A stretch of DNA of 64,000 nucleotides. Source: Enterococcus raffinosus (GTDB lineage: Bacteria > Bacillota > Bacilli > Lactobacillales > Enterococcaceae). The notes beneath the pieces are model-generated. The model was given only the letters and a program-made list of their open reading frames with translations. It ran no database searches and had not been told where the DNA came from. The stretch covers positions 124,001-188,000 of the forward strand of contig NZ_JAHLOS010000003.1 in the NCBI RefSeq assembly GCF_018917525.1. The letters run 5' to 3'. The position numbers were made by a program, and so were the translations under genes. This document shows positions 8,862-18,199 of the stretch, in pieces; the first letter of the stretch is position 1, and the number at the start of each line of letters is the position of its first letter.

Positions 8862-10562
8862 TTACCCTAAGGCTGTTTCGGGAATAGCCGCCAAGTATTG
8901 ATCGACAGCTGTTAATAGATCCGTCATTTTTTCAGCATCAAAAGGAGAGGCGAGATGACCTAATTCGACTGTTTCTAAAAAGGTCTTACTTCCGCCAATT
9001 CGGCAAATGGCGAGATAATCTGTCCAAGTTGTCGGATCTTCTTTAACGATTCGGCGTTGCCAGAATTGCAACGCGCAAACCTGTGCCAAAGTATAATCAA
9101 TGTAGTAGAAGGGGACTTCAAAAATATGCCCTTGACGATACCAATAGATGCCCCGCTCCAACGCTTCGGACTCCTGATAATTTCGTTCTGGACAATAGCG
9201 GCGTTCCAACTCTCTCCAGCAAGTTTTCCGTTCAAGAGCCGTCCATTCAGGATGCAGGTAAACTTCCTCTTGGAAATGATCGACTAAAGCACCGTAAGGC
9301 AAAAATTGCAGCGCGCTGCTTAAATGAGCAAATTTATATTTCTCACTGGCTTTTCCGAAAAATTTATTCATCCAAGGCCAAGTTAAAAATTCCATACTCA
9401 TGGAATGGATCTCTGCGGTGTCGGAAGTGGGAAAGACCAGCTCCGGCTCTTTGATCCAACGAGACAGATAGCTTTGGAAGGCATGACCTGTCTCATGGGT
9501 CAGCACATCAACGTCGTCTGAAGTACCGTTGAAGTTCGCAAAAATAAAGGGCATTTGTACTTCATCAATGAATTCGCAATAGCCGCCGCTTTGTTTTCCC
9601 GGACGACTGGCTAGGTCCATAAATTTCTGCTGTGACATCAAATCAAAGAAGTTGCCGGTTTCGTCAGAGAGTTCATGGTACATCACTTGGGCATTTGCAA
9701 CTAAGTCTTCGCCATTGCCTTCTGGTCGCGGATTGCCATCAGGGTAGACCAGTGGCAAATCATAGTGTGAAAGCGAATCAATGCCTAAACGATCAGCCTG
9801 TCGTTGATAGAGCTTTTGATTGATGGGAACAACTTTTTCACTGATGAATCGGCGGAAATCCTGTAATTGCTGCCGATCATAGCTCCAACGATTCATTAAA
9901 CGATCGCCATATTCAACATAATTTTTAAAGCCCAATTTTTGTGCTTGCTGATGGCGCAGTTGTACCAGCTGGTCATAAATTTCGTCAAATTCCTGTTCAT
10001 GAGTGACAAAAAAGCTTTCGTAGACTTCGTGCGCTTCTTTACGGGTCTTCCGATCGGGATCTGTAAAGAAGGCGGACAATTCTGACAGGGTATGCTTTTT
10101 CCCGTTAAACATTAACTCAGCCGAAGCAATCAGTTGCGTATACTGACTAACGACTTCGTTTTCCTGTTGCTTCAATCCAATGACGGAATCATCTAAAAGA
10201 CACAGTTGATCTTCTGCGAAAAGAAAGAGTGTTGCTGGGAAATCCTTTTCTAATTGATCACGATAAGAAGAGGAGAGCAAGCTTTCGTAAAATTGATTGT
10301 GGATTTGATCAACTAATGGGCTATGGTGATCCCAAAAATCGTTCTCCACGCGATAAAAATCATCCTTCGTATTGATCGAGTGGCGGATATAGGCCAATTT
10401 CATATTTTTAGTCATCTCAGCACGTAAATGATTAAGCTTTTCCAGCGCTTCCTTTGCATCATGGTAAGTTGGAGCTTCGGAAAATTCTTGGTTGGTTTGA
10501 TGAAATTGGGTTTTGTATTGCGTTAAATCAGGTCTTTGATATGAAATTTCAGAAAAAAGCAT
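8862..10562 (-). CDS. M3 family oligoendopeptidase (PepF-like)
   Basis: 566 residues, cytoplasmic. The zinc site is DVLTHETGHAFQSYL near residue 355 (HExxH), with the third ligand expected in SDTAEIHSMSMEFLTWP about 25 residues on (E of EIHSMS). The flanking GGYCEF and YHELSDETG blocks are typical of the M3B oligoendopeptidase group that trims peptides of roughly 5-15 residues taken up or released inside the cell. AGGAGG lies 6 bases before the ATG. The -10 (TGCTATAAT, extended type) overlaps the T-run of the terminator of the upstream ald gene, so it is transcribed separately from ald. Confidence 0.9.
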   Translation of the reverse strand: MLFSEISYQRPDLTQYKTQFHQTNQEFSEAPTYHDAKEALEKLNHLRAEMTKNMKLAYIRHSINTKDDFYRVENDFWDHHSPLVDQIHNQFYESLLSSSYRDQLEKDFPATLFLFAEDQLCLLDDSVIGLKQQENEVVSQYTQLIASAELMFNGKKHTLSELSAFFTDPDRKTRKEAHEVYESFFVTHEQEFDEIYDQLVQLRHQQAQKLGFKNYVEYGDRLMNRWSYDRQQLQDFRRFISEKVVPINQKLYQRQADRLGIDSLSHYDLPLVYPDGNPRPEGNGEDLVANAQVMYHELSDETGNFFDLMSQQKFMDLASRPGKQSGGYCEFIDEVQMPFIFANFNGTSDDVDVLTHETGHAFQSYLSRWIKEPELVFPTSDTAEIHSMSMEFLTWPWMNKFFGKASEKYKFAHLSSALQFLPYGALVDHFQEEVYLHPEWTALERKTCWRELERRYCPERNYQESEALERGIYWYRQGHIFEVPFYYIDYTLAQVCALQFWQRRIVKEDPTTWTDYLAICRIGGSKTFLETVELGHLASPFDAEKMTDLLTAVDQYLAAIPETALG

Positions 10563-10594
10563 GATGAACCTCCTATATTAAAAGAATCTCTTTC

Positions 10595-10603
10595 ATTATA
10601 GCA
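10595..10603 (-). promoter_or_regulatory. Extended -10 promoter of the oligopeptidase gene
   Basis: TGCTATAAT on the minus strand, about 30 bases before the start codon, no good -35. It directly follows the stem of the ald terminator. Confidence 0.5.
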
Positions 10604-10633
10604 AAAAACCTGCCAGCATTACGCTGACAGGTT
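10603..10633 (-). terminator. Terminator of ald
   Basis: On the minus strand AACCTGTCAGC pairs with GCTGGCAGGTT (one mismatch) and is followed by TTTT. Confidence 0.85.
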
Positions 10634-10643
10634 CTTCCTGTTT

Positions 10644-11780
10644 TTATGAATTCATCATTAATTCTTCGTTTAGAACTTCATCAATCGGGGTATAATCCAT
10701 GCTTAAGTCCTTAGCTACTGGCTCAATTGTCAGCTTGCCGTTGTAGGTATTGACACCACGGCGAAGGGCTAAGTTGTTTTTCAAGATTTCTTCTAATGGG
10801 TTGTTCGCTAATAGATTCGCATACGCCATCGTGCTGTTGCTCAAAGCATAAGTCGCTGTTTGCGGAACGGCACCAGGCATGTTTGCTACTGCATAGTGAA
10901 CGACACCTTCAGTCACATAGGTTGGATCATCATGAGTCGTCACACGATCTTCTGTCTCGAAAATTCCGCCTTGATCGATGGCGACATCGACGATTACTCC
11001 GTGATCAGGCATTTGGGCAACCATTTCTCTGGTAACCAAAGTTGGTGCTTTATGGCCTGGAATTAATACAGCACCAATAACCAAATCAGCAGTTTTCATG
11101 CATTCTTGAATGTTGTAGCTATTTGACATCATGGTTTGTACGCTGTTGCCGAAAATAATATCCAATTCCTTCAAGCGCGGAACACTAACGTCTAGCAAGG
11201 TTACATTGGCGCCTAAACCTAATGCTAATTTTGCGGCATTTAATCCAACCACACCACCGCCGATTACAACAACGTTCCCGCGACGCACACCAGGAACGCC
11301 AGAGAGCAGAATACCTTTTCCACCGTTGACACGTTCTAAATAATTCGCTCCGATTTGTGCCGCCATACGCCCTGCAATCTCACTCATTGGAGCAAGTAAT
11401 GGTAGAGTGTTATCTGCTGGTTGGACATTTTCATAGGCGATCGCATTGACACCGCTAGTGACTAAAGCTTCGGTCAATGGCTTGTTTGCTGCTAAATGCA
11501 AATAGGTAAATAGTAGCAACCCTTTGCGGAAATATTGATATTCTTCAGGTAGAGGTTCTTTGACTTTCATGACCATTTCAGCCGCCCAAACATCTGCGGC
11601 ATTGTCGATGATGGTTGCACCTGCTGCAGCATATTCTTCGTCGGTAATGGCAGAACCTTTGCCGGCATCTTTTTCAACTAATACTTGATGACCACGATTG
11701 GTTAGATCAAATACACCAGATGGGGGAAGGGCAACGCGATTTTCATTGTTCTTGATTTCTTTGGGAATTCCAATAATCAT
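10644..11780 (-). CDS. ald: Alanine dehydrogenase
   Basis: 378 residues, the usual length. It interconverts L-alanine and pyruvate plus ammonia with NAD(H) in the cytoplasm. Marks: [20 protein letters not shown] at the N-terminus, [11 protein letters not shown] near residue 72 (catalytic Lys region), [11 protein letters not shown] near 90 (catalytic His region), and the NAD-binding glycine motif [21 protein letters not shown] near 170. The start was moved 3 codons inward from a GTG because AAGGAG lies 9 bases before this ATG. Own promoter and terminator; monocistronic. It probably lets the cell use alanine as a source of pyruvate and nitrogen. Confidence 0.95.
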   Translation of the reverse strand: MIIGIPKEIKNNENRVALPPSGVFDLTNRGHQVLVEKDAGKGSAITDEEYAAAGATIIDNAADVWAAEMVMKVKEPLPEEYQYFRKGLLLFTYLHLAANKPLTEALVTSGVNAIAYENVQPADNTLPLLAPMSEIAGRMAAQIGANYLERVNGGKGILLSGVPGVRRGNVVVIGGGVVGLNAAKLALGLGANVTLLDVSVPRLKELDIIFGNSVQTMMSNSYNIQECMKTADLVIGAVLIPGHKAPTLVTREMVAQMPDHGVIVDVAIDQGGIFETEDRVTTHDDPTYVTEGVVHYAVANMPGAVPQTATYALSNSTMAYANLLANNPLEEILKNNLALRRGVNTYNGKLTIEPVAKDLSMDYTPIDEVLNEELMMNS

Positions 11781-11834
11781 TTGACACACTCCTTCTTAAC
11801 GATTCGTATACGAAGTGGATTCGCTTACAAAACA

Positions 11835-11862
11835 ATTGTACAGGAATTCCGAACAATTTCAA
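11835..11862 (-). promoter_or_regulatory. Promoter of ald
   Basis: On the minus strand, TTGAAA (11857-11862) and TACAAT (11835-11840) with a 16-base spacer, 55 bases before the ald start. Confidence 0.65.
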
Positions 11863-11881
11863 ATAAGAATTTGCAAAGTTT

Positions 11882-11898
11882 TTGTTCCTGTTGAACAA
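11882..11898. promoter_or_regulatory. Dyad upstream of the ald promoter
   Basis: TTGTTC, five bases, GAACAA: a perfect 6-base inverted repeat about 20 bases upstream of the ald -35. A third GAACAA copy lies at 11851-11856 next to the -35. A possible regulator site; the regulator is unknown. Confidence 0.35.
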
Positions 11899-12017
11899 TT
11901 ATGACCAAATGAAATCCTTTACATATTTTAATTTTTCATCAAAGTTGCTTAGACGGTTCTTATTGATCAGGGTTGCCTGATAAAAATTATTATTTCTATA
12001 ATTAAGAAATAAAATAT

Positions 12018-12046
12018 TTGCGAAAATAGAGATTACTGGTGATAAT
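12018..12046 (+). promoter_or_regulatory. Promoter of the coiled-coil membrane protein gene
   Basis: TTGCGA (12018-12023), 17 bases, GATAAT (12041-12046), ending 30 bases before the start codon. Confidence 0.5.
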
Positions 12047-12076
12047 AGATTAAGGATATTAAGGAGCGAAGTCACT

Positions 12077-12469
12077 ATGCCAGATAAACAACGAATTAAT
12101 CAATTAAAAGAGCAGGTCAGCTTTTTAGAGGCGCGCTTGACTCGTTATGAAGAATTATTACACGGCTCGGTACTAAAGCGGATTATCTTTGGCGGGGGAC
12201 GGCGAGCGAAGCTTAGCCTTATCGAAATTTTGATTGGCTTGATTGTTTTACTATACACACTATTTAGAATGGATTTAAGCGTTATCTCAATGGTAATCAT
12301 CGCTTTAGCTTTGATTGTGGTTCTTTTTTCTGCGATTCAATTGAATGTACTCCGAAAAAAGAACGGAACTGAAAAATATCAACGAATGATTGATAGTTTA
12401 ACAGCAGAAAAGGCATCAATGGAAAAAGAACTGAAACGTTTAGCCACTGTAAAAAATGGACTCGAGTGA
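12077..12469 (+). CDS. Small membrane protein with coiled-coil ends
   Basis: 130 residues: an N-terminal helix with heptad pattern (residues 5-30), a basic patch GGGRRAK, two adjacent membrane helices (about 45-65 and 68-90), and a charged C-terminal helix (95-128). Not recognised. Both ends should be cytoplasmic, which would suit a scaffold or a small self-associating membrane protein, but this is inference. The ribosome site is AAGGAGCGAAG. The stop codon lies inside the downstream terminator stem. Confidence 0.65.
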   Translation: MPDKQRINQLKEQVSFLEARLTRYEELLHGSVLKRIIFGGGRRAKLSLIEILIGLIVLLYTLFRMDLSVISMVIIALALIVVLFSAIQLNVLRKKNGTEKYQRMIDSLTAEKASMEKELKRLATVKNGLE

Positions 12470-12491
12470 AGGTACTCAAGTCCATTTTTTT
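12453..12491. terminator. Bidirectional terminator
   Basis: AAATGGACT and AAGTCCATTT with an inner GAGT/ACTC pair, then a T-run; A-rich on the other side. Shared by the converging small membrane protein gene and the Mga-like gene. Confidence 0.85.
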
Positions 12492-12492
12492 G

Positions 12493-14010
12493 TTAGATTC
12501 GTAGTAACAGATTATTATTATTACTGATTTGATCAACCAAATTCTGAATTTTATTCAAAGAATGCAAACTAGGACAAAGTTCAACTGCTATGACCGGTGT
12601 TTGACAATTTGGCACATCAAATGTGGAGGTACTGATAACAATGTCGTGTTCTTCAAAAACCTCCAAATAACTTCTACCGTGCAATTGCGAAGCATTTATT
12701 TGTTGGATCATGTAGTTTCCTCTAAGAGAGAAACGTAAAAGCTCCGTTAATAAGCTTTCCTGCATCACAGAATCATTGGACACGACTAAAAGACTAACAG
12801 GTTTCTCTGCTTGTCTCATTCCGTTTAAAAAACTAGGAACAGCAGCTACGATCTGATAAATATAGTTGTCAATAAATTCTTTTGAATTAAAGAGACGATA
12901 CTCATTAGTGAACTCGAGTATGAGTTTTCGTAGTTGATGGACACAAAGCGCGTGAAAATTATCCAGCAGAAGCAAGCAATCCTTTTTCCGATCCTGGAGA
13001 ATGCTGATCATTTCCTTTGTTTTTTCATGGAAAAGATGTTGATTAATCAAGATGGTTGCCACTCGATCCTTTTGTTCCTTAGTTAGTGGAACGACCAGCA
13101 TATTACTCAACTTTTCTGTTAAATCATAATGCACTTGGTAATGATAGGCTAGGGAAGAATTACTTTTCAGCGCTTTTTTCTTTTGTTTCTCCCCTAATAT
13201 GAATAAATCGGAATAAAGCAGCCAGAAACTATCCCTCATGATGTCTTCGGAAAAAAGAATTCCTAGTTCTCTACGTAGGTAAGGAGTAAAGTTATTGATA
13301 GTGCGGTATTTAGGAGCTTTAATCGCAGGTGATTGCAATCGTTTTGAAATGACGCGATGCCCTCTGGAAATTCGTACAAGACTGATAAAAAAAGTAAGTG
13401 ACAGACGGTTGTACTGAGCCAGTGATACCGATAACTCATTCTCCTTGATTATAGAACGAACAACTTCATCACCAAAATAGAAAAATTCTGAACTGAAACG
13501 CGTGTTTTCACGAGCTTCTTTCTTTTCAGAAAAATATAAGAAAAACAAATGACGAATTGCTATCTCATCACCTGTTATGCGGAAAGGGCGACGCTGGATA
13601 GTCATTTTCCAGCGTTTTAGTGTTTCTTGCAGGTCTTTCATGGATGCCTGAATTGTGGTCAGGCTACAAAACAGTTTTTTCGAAAGCTCTGATAGGGTGT
13701 AAGACTCCTCAAAAAAAATCGCCTCTAGCAGTTTAAAAGTTATTGAATTGCTAAGCAATGTCGAATAAAGGACATCAATTGTGGCGTTGTCGTTAAGCTC
13801 CAAATGATAAAGTCCACCACTTTCACGCACCACTTTGTAGTAGTCGCTTTGATTATTGATCGAGCGAATATCACTTAGAAATGCAGGTATTGTACATCGA
13901 GTGATCGCTGCTAATTCCTCACTTGAACGTGGTTGCTGAGAGTAATACAGTGTTTCGACTAGGTGTAATTGTCGCTGACTATCTCGCTTAAGTAGACGGC
14001 GTAAGTTCAT
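12493..14010 (-). CDS. Mga/AtxA-family transcriptional regulator (second of a pair)
   Basis: 505 residues. N-terminal winged helix-turn-helix regions at about residues 10-55 (QLHLVETLYYSQQPRSSEEL) and 85-140 (SYTLSELSKKLFCSLTTIQASM), followed by a PRD-like middle region starting after RRPFRITGDEIAIRHLFFLYF, and an EIIB-like C-terminal domain with VSLLVVSNDSVMQESLLTELL. This order is that of Mga, AtxA and MafR-type global regulators, which respond to PTS phosphorylation. The start was moved 29 codons inward, to GAAAGGAAC plus ATG. It overlaps the end of its upstream paralogue by 23 bases, so the two are one transcript. Confidence 0.8.
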   Translation of the reverse strand: MNLRRLLKRDSQRQLHLVETLYYSQQPRSSEELAAITRCTIPAFLSDIRSINNQSDYYKVVRESGGLYHLELNDNATIDVLYSTLLSNSITFKLLEAIFFEESYTLSELSKKLFCSLTTIQASMKDLQETLKRWKMTIQRRPFRITGDEIAIRHLFFLYFSEKKEARENTRFSSEFFYFGDEVVRSIIKENELSVSLAQYNRLSLTFFISLVRISRGHRVISKRLQSPAIKAPKYRTINNFTPYLRRELGILFSEDIMRDSFWLLYSDLFILGEKQKKKALKSNSSLAYHYQVHYDLTEKLSNMLVVPLTKEQKDRVATILINQHLFHEKTKEMISILQDRKKDCLLLLDNFHALCVHQLRKLILEFTNEYRLFNSKEFIDNYIYQIVAAVPSFLNGMRQAEKPVSLLVVSNDSVMQESLLTELLRFSLRGNYMIQQINASQLHGRSYLEVFEEHDIVISTSTFDVPNCQTPVIAVELCPSLHSLNKIQNLVDQISNNNNLLLRI

Positions 14011-15511
14011 GATAAAGTTCCTTTCGTGATAAAAGTGGATCAAATTGATTAATAAATTGTTGAATCCGATCGAAATCTTTTGCCGTTGGAAAGGCATTGA
14101 TCGCGATCAATGGACAGGCAGGCACTAAATCCTTCATAGTAACGTTCGTAACAATCAAATCGTATTGCTGCGTTAACTCGGTCAATTGTTCTTGCATAAT
14201 GAAGGGTGTCTCAAAGTGTTCATATTTGACTGAACCTTTAATGAAATCAGGAAAAACAGAATTCCAAAATCGTTCATGAGTGGTGGAAGTATCCGACAAC
14301 AAGAGAACTTTAATTGGTCTGTCCGAATCGATCAAACGCTGCAAAAGATTGTCTATCGTTGTTATCAAATAGCTGATATACAACGGGACAAACTCTTCCT
14401 GTTGAAGTGGATCCAAGAATTTGCTAACAACGTTCTCAAGTTTTTTGATTTCTCGATAGTATTTTTTATCAATCAGATGCAACATGATTTTCTCTGTTTC
14501 CTGTAAAATTTCAATTGAATGCTTTTCTGGATAGTAGCAGAATAGTTCATTACCTAGCAGCCGTGCAGCATCGACTATTTCATTTTGCGAAAGTGGGGTA
14601 CTCAATAAATCGCTAACCCCCTCTAATAGTAAATAATGAGTGTGGTAGAAACTGGACAGGCGTCTATTTTTTTTATGAGCAATTGCTTGTTGCTTACGAC
14701 TTAAAATTAGTTGATGTGAAAATAACGGCCACAGGCACTCTTTTAAACGAGTATTGGTAAACACTAAAGATGTTTCACGTTTAATTAATCGTACTAGTGA
14801 ATCAAGTTGTTTCACATCGGGTATGATTAGCCCGCTATCTCGGGAAAGCCTGTGCATATTATGGCCTTGTTTTTGACGTTGCAGTCCAATCAAAAAGCTA
14901 TGCATTAATTGGAAGTGAACATTCATATTATTCGTGATCTGGTTTTCTTCTAAAATATTACGTATTAGTTCGTCAACAGAATTCAACAGACGCTGAGAAA
15001 ACTCATAGTCAGCAAATTCCATACGCGACTCTTTAAAGAAAAGATAAAACAAGTGACGAATGGCTGCCTCATCGCCAACCATCTGCAAAGGACGATGAGT
15101 AACCGTGATATCCCACTTAGTAACTTCTTTCTTGACGCTGATCAAGTAGCGTTGCATATTTGAGAAGCTGCAGTTCAATCGATCAGCAGCGGGCTGGATG
15201 CCACGACTTTTTTCAAAAAATAAACTATTTATTACTTGGTATTCTAAACTGGTACGCAAAATATAAGCATAAACCACATCAATCGTTGCGTATGAATCAA
15301 AGTCGATGGTATAAAGACCTTTGATTTTAGTAATTTTAAACGGTAAATTCTCCCCATTAAGAAAACGAACATCGGTGATCAATGCTGGTAGTGAACAATC
15401 CAACAATTCCATTAATTGTTCCGATGTAAGGAGCTCCTTTGCATAATATAATTCTTCAACCAACTGCAAACGACGATTTGTCTCCTTCTTCATTAATCCT
15501 CTCACATTCAT
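13988..15511 (-). CDS. Mga/AtxA-family transcriptional regulator (first of a pair)
   Basis: 507 residues, same layout as the downstream gene: N-terminal helix-turn-helix (NRRLQLVEELYYAKELLTSEQL), second wing, THRPLQMVGDEAAIRHLFYLFF entering the PRD-like region, and an EIIB-like end with IKVLLLSDTSTTHERFWNSVF. Clear paralogue of its neighbour, probably by tandem duplication, but well diverged. The ribosome site is GAGGGG, 9 bases before the ATG. Targets are unknown; neighbours give no clear hint, although surface and wall-hydrolase genes in the same window are plausible Mga-type targets. Confidence 0.8.
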   Translation of the reverse strand: MNVRGLMKKETNRRLQLVEELYYAKELLTSEQLMELLDCSLPALITDVRFLNGENLPFKITKIKGLYTIDFDSYATIDVVYAYILRTSLEYQVINSLFFEKSRGIQPAADRLNCSFSNMQRYLISVKKEVTKWDITVTHRPLQMVGDEAAIRHLFYLFFKESRMEFADYEFSQRLLNSVDELIRNILEENQITNNMNVHFQLMHSFLIGLQRQKQGHNMHRLSRDSGLIIPDVKQLDSLVRLIKRETSLVFTNTRLKECLWPLFSHQLILSRKQQAIAHKKNRRLSSFYHTHYLLLEGVSDLLSTPLSQNEIVDAARLLGNELFCYYPEKHSIEILQETEKIMLHLIDKKYYREIKKLENVVSKFLDPLQQEEFVPLYISYLITTIDNLLQRLIDSDRPIKVLLLSDTSTTHERFWNSVFPDFIKGSVKYEHFETPFIMQEQLTELTQQYDLIVTNVTMKDLVPACPLIAINAFPTAKDFDRIQQFINQFDPLLSRKELYHELTPST

Positions 15512-15775
15512 AATTTAATACCCCTCAAAATGTTTTTTTATTTAATATAATCTTAAAAAGCTGATAAAACAAGCGGGGGAGCCTTATTTATTTGTTATAT
15601 TTGTTATTTAACTAATTATCAATATAAAATATTATAATTTAGAATACCAATTTAATAAGGAAAAGTACAAATTATTTTAAAAAAATTTGAATAATTTTTT
15701 TATTTTTTAATTTCCGTTAAACAAAAAAATAAAAAATCTAAAAAAAGAGAAAAATAGAAAAAGGAGTGTTAAGTG
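15512..15775. other. AT-rich space between the regulator pair and hup
   Basis: No gene. Extremely A/T-rich with long A-runs that would bend DNA; likely holds the regulator promoter on the minus strand, which I cannot pin down among many AT hexamers. Confidence 0.4.
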
Positions 15776-15804
15776 TTGCCTTTCCCCGCAAGAACGAATA
15801 GAAT
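15776..15804 (+). promoter_or_regulatory. Promoter of hup
   Basis: TTGCCT (15776-15781), 17 bases, TAGAAT (15799-15804), 43 bases before the HU start; the ribosome site is TGGAGG. Confidence 0.65.
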
Positions 15805-15847
15805 TATCTTTGGAATACATTAAAAAAGATAGTGGAGGCTATACATT

Positions 15848-16123
15848 ATGATCAATAAACAAAGTTTAGTTGAACAAGTAGCAGAGAAAACAGGATTAAC
15901 TAAAAAGGACGCAACAGCAGCTGTAGATGCTTTGTTTGACGGAATTCAAACTTCATTAAAAGATGGCGAAAAGGTTCAAGTAATCGGCTTCGGTAACTTC
16001 GAAGTACGTGAACGTGCAGCTCGTAAAGGTCGCAACCCTCAAACAGGTGAAGAAATTACCATTGCAGCAAGCAAATCACCAGCTTTTAAAGCCGGTAAAC
16101 AATTAAAAGACGCTGTAAAATAG
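15848..16123 (+). CDS. hup: DNA-binding protein HU
   Basis: 91 residues, the exact family length. [30 protein letters not shown] is the helical body; [30 protein letters not shown] contains the beta-arm with the conserved RNP tip that intercalates at DNA bends; [11 protein letters not shown] ends the protein. It compacts and bends chromosomal DNA as a dimer. Single gene with its own promoter and terminator. Confidence 0.97.
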   Translation: MINKQSLVEQVAEKTGLTKKDATAAVDALFDGIQTSLKDGEKVQVIGFGNFEVRERAARKGRNPQTGEEITIAASKSPAFKAGKQLKDAVK

Positions 16124-16132
16124 TTGATGATT

Positions 16133-16159
16133 GCCCGCTCTTATGAGTGGGCTTTTTTT
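16133..16159 (+). terminator. Terminator of hup
   Basis: GCCCGCTC and GAGTGGGC around TTAT, then seven T. Confidence 0.9.
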
Positions 16160-16277
16160 GTGTTTAATAGTTAAAAACTAAAAAAAGTGTAAAAAAAAAT
16201 TTGTGAATTGAAAAAATCTTGTGTCTTTTACCGAAAAAGAGTATATCTTAGAACAGTAAAAAATTTGGAGGAGTCAC

Positions 16278-17174
16278 ATGTTTAATTTTCTACCACATTC
16301 GGTTTTGCAAATGGGCACGATTTTTCTATCAATCGTCATTGAGGCGATTCCTTTTGTTCTATTAGGATGCCTAATTTCTGGTGCATTACAGGTCTTTTTA
16401 ACTCCTGAGCGTGTGCAAAAAATTCTGCCTAAAAATAAATTTCTAGCAATTCTTGTCGGTTCTTTTCTGGGCTTCTTTTTTCCGTCATGTGAATGCGGTA
16501 TCGTACCGATTATTACACAGTTCATGCGAAAGGGCGTACCGGAACACACGGCATTTGCTTTTATGGTAACTGCACCAATCATTAACCCGATCGTTCTATT
16601 TTCAACCTATATTGCTTTTGGCAATAGTATGAAATTTGCATTGTTAAGAGCTTTAGGGAGTTTTATCGTGGCGCTGATTATAGGCTCATGGATTGCCTAT
16701 TTTAATCGTTCTCCAATCTTAAAAGCTGAATTACATGGGCATTCCGATCATCATGTTGAAGAAGAAATAAGAAAAAGCTTAAAAAACAACATTTGGTCTG
16801 TGCTTGTTCACGGAATTGATGAATTTTTCGACACTGGACGTTATTTAATAATTGGTACCTTGATTGCCAGCGGAATGCAGGTCTTTCTTCCGACACAATT
16901 CATGCTCCAGCTGACTTCTTCAAAAATCATCGGAATCCTAGTGATGTTGATCTTGGCCTTTACCATGTCACTTTGTTCAGAAGCGGATGCTTTCGTGGGG
17001 TCATCTTTATTAAGCTTGTTTGGTACGAATACGATCGTTGCCTTCTTGGTCTTTGGTCCGATGGTTGATATCAAGAATTTGATGATGATGAAGCGAAGTT
17101 TTCACGGGAAATTTATCCTACAGCTGATCGCATTGATCAGTGTGGTTGTAACGATTTACGCGCTAGTGATATAG
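16278..17174 (+). CDS. Permease of the DUF318/UPF0718 family (YcgR-like)
   Basis: 298 residues with about eight membrane helices in two halves. The family signature FLGFFFPSCECGIVPIITQFMRKGVP lies near residue 65; the Cys-Glu-Cys pair is conserved and could hold a metal or thiol substrate. The second half carries LCSEADAFVGSSL near 235, the matching repeat motif. The family includes ArsP-like organoarsenical exporters and YcgR of Bacillus. The GGAGGAGTC ribosome site and a TTGTGT-17-TATATC promoter lie upstream. The next gene begins 14 bases after the stop and encodes its usual partner. Confidence 0.8.
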   Translation: MFNFLPHSVLQMGTIFLSIVIEAIPFVLLGCLISGALQVFLTPERVQKILPKNKFLAILVGSFLGFFFPSCECGIVPIITQFMRKGVPEHTAFAFMVTAPIINPIVLFSTYIAFGNSMKFALLRALGSFIVALIIGSWIAYFNRSPILKAELHGHSDHHVEEEIRKSLKNNIWSVLVHGIDEFFDTGRYLIIGTLIASGMQVFLPTQFMLQLTSSKIIGILVMLILAFTMSLCSEADAFVGSSLLSLFGTNTIVAFLVFGPMVDIKNLMMMKRSFHGKFILQLIALISVVVTIYALVI

Positions 17175-17188
17175 AAGGAGGAAGATGA

Positions 17189-18025
17189 ATGATACGTTTT
17201 TTGATTTTATCGGGCTATTTTGAATTAATGATGTATTTGCAGGTTTCTGGCAGATTGGATCAATATATTAATGTCCATTATCGCTATCTCATCTTTCTGA
17301 CAATGGCACTATCGCTAATACTTGCTTTAGTTCAGTTGAAAATCTGGGCCGGTGGTGAGAAAAGCGACGATCATACGCACCATCACGGGCATGATCACGG
17401 CTTGACCAAATCCTATCAGCGAGTGATTGCTTATCTGCTGCTGACTTTACCACTAATAGTCGGGACGCTATTTCCAACGATTAGTCTAGATACGACAATT
17501 GTTGAAGCAAAGGGCTTCAGTTTCCCAGTGAGTAAAGAATCGGTAGGAGATCCTGAAATGAATACCCAATATTTAAAGCCTGATACAAGTATTTATTACA
17601 ATAAGAGCGACTACAACGAACAAATGACTCAGCTTATGAAAAAATATGAAACGGATCAAAAATTGGAAATCACGGATGAGAATTATTTAGAAGTGATGGA
17701 ACTAATCTACAATTATCCTAATTCCTTTGTTGGAAAAACCATTTCATTTAATGGCTTTGTTTATGAGGCAAACAAGAACAATCAGAAATACGATTTTCTT
17801 TTCCGTTTCGGAATTATTCATTGTGTCGCTGATTCTGGTGTATTCGGTTTAATGACTAAGCTGCCAGCTAATTTTACTGTAAAAAACAATCAATGGCTGC
17901 ATGTGGAAGGGACAATTACCTTGGATTTCTTCGAGCCCTTCGATCGCCAGATACCATCTGTCTCAGTTAATAATGCTCAAATCGTGAGTGCGCCAAAAAA
18001 TCAATATGTTTATCGCGCATTCTAA
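17189..18025 (+). CDS. TIGR03943/DUF1980 family protein (YcgQ-like) with His-rich loop
   Basis: 278 residues: two N-terminal membrane helices (about 3-20 and 32-52), a His-rich loop DDHTHHHGHDHG near residue 68, a third helix near 82-100, then an extracytoplasmic domain with IYNYPNSFVGKTISFNGFVYEANK, FGIIHCVADSGVFGLM and WLHVEGTITLDFF, the DUF1980 core. This family regularly pairs with the YcgR-like permease. Members have been proposed to handle zinc; the His cluster agrees with metal binding but does not prove it. The ribosome site is AGAAGGAGG. Confidence 0.8.
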   Translation: MIRFLILSGYFELMMYLQVSGRLDQYINVHYRYLIFLTMALSLILALVQLKIWAGGEKSDDHTHHHGHDHGLTKSYQRVIAYLLLTLPLIVGTLFPTISLDTTIVEAKGFSFPVSKESVGDPEMNTQYLKPDTSIYYNKSDYNEQMTQLMKKYETDQKLEITDENYLEVMELIYNYPNSFVGKTISFNGFVYEANKNNQKYDFLFRFGIIHCVADSGVFGLMTKLPANFTVKNNQWLHVEGTITLDFFEPFDRQIPSVSVNNAQIVSAPKNQYVYRAF

Positions 18026-18037
18026 TCAGAAATACTA

Positions 18038-18083
18038 GACCGTCGACACCTTATTTTTATAGAGGGTGTCTACGGTCATTTTG
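18038..18083 (+). terminator. Terminator after the YcgR/YcgQ-like pair
   Basis: GACCGTCGACACC pairs with GGGTGTCTACGGTC (one mismatch), followed by ATTTTG. Confidence 0.8.
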
Positions 18084-18199
18084 TTCAGTGGAAAGACAAT
18101 ATAAGAGCTAATTGTAATTCTTATAAAGAGATATCAGAAAAGATTCCGAAATTCTGCAAATTTCTAGTATAATAAAAAGAAAAAGTAGAAGGAACTGTA

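Noticed and set aside
9083-9454. 123-codon plus-strand frame inside the oligopeptidase gene
   Set aside because: Shadow of a well-supported minus-strand gene; no ribosome site and no recognisable product.
14097-14506. Plus-strand frames inside the Mga-like genes
   Set aside because: Shadows of long minus-strand genes with clear domains and ribosome sites.
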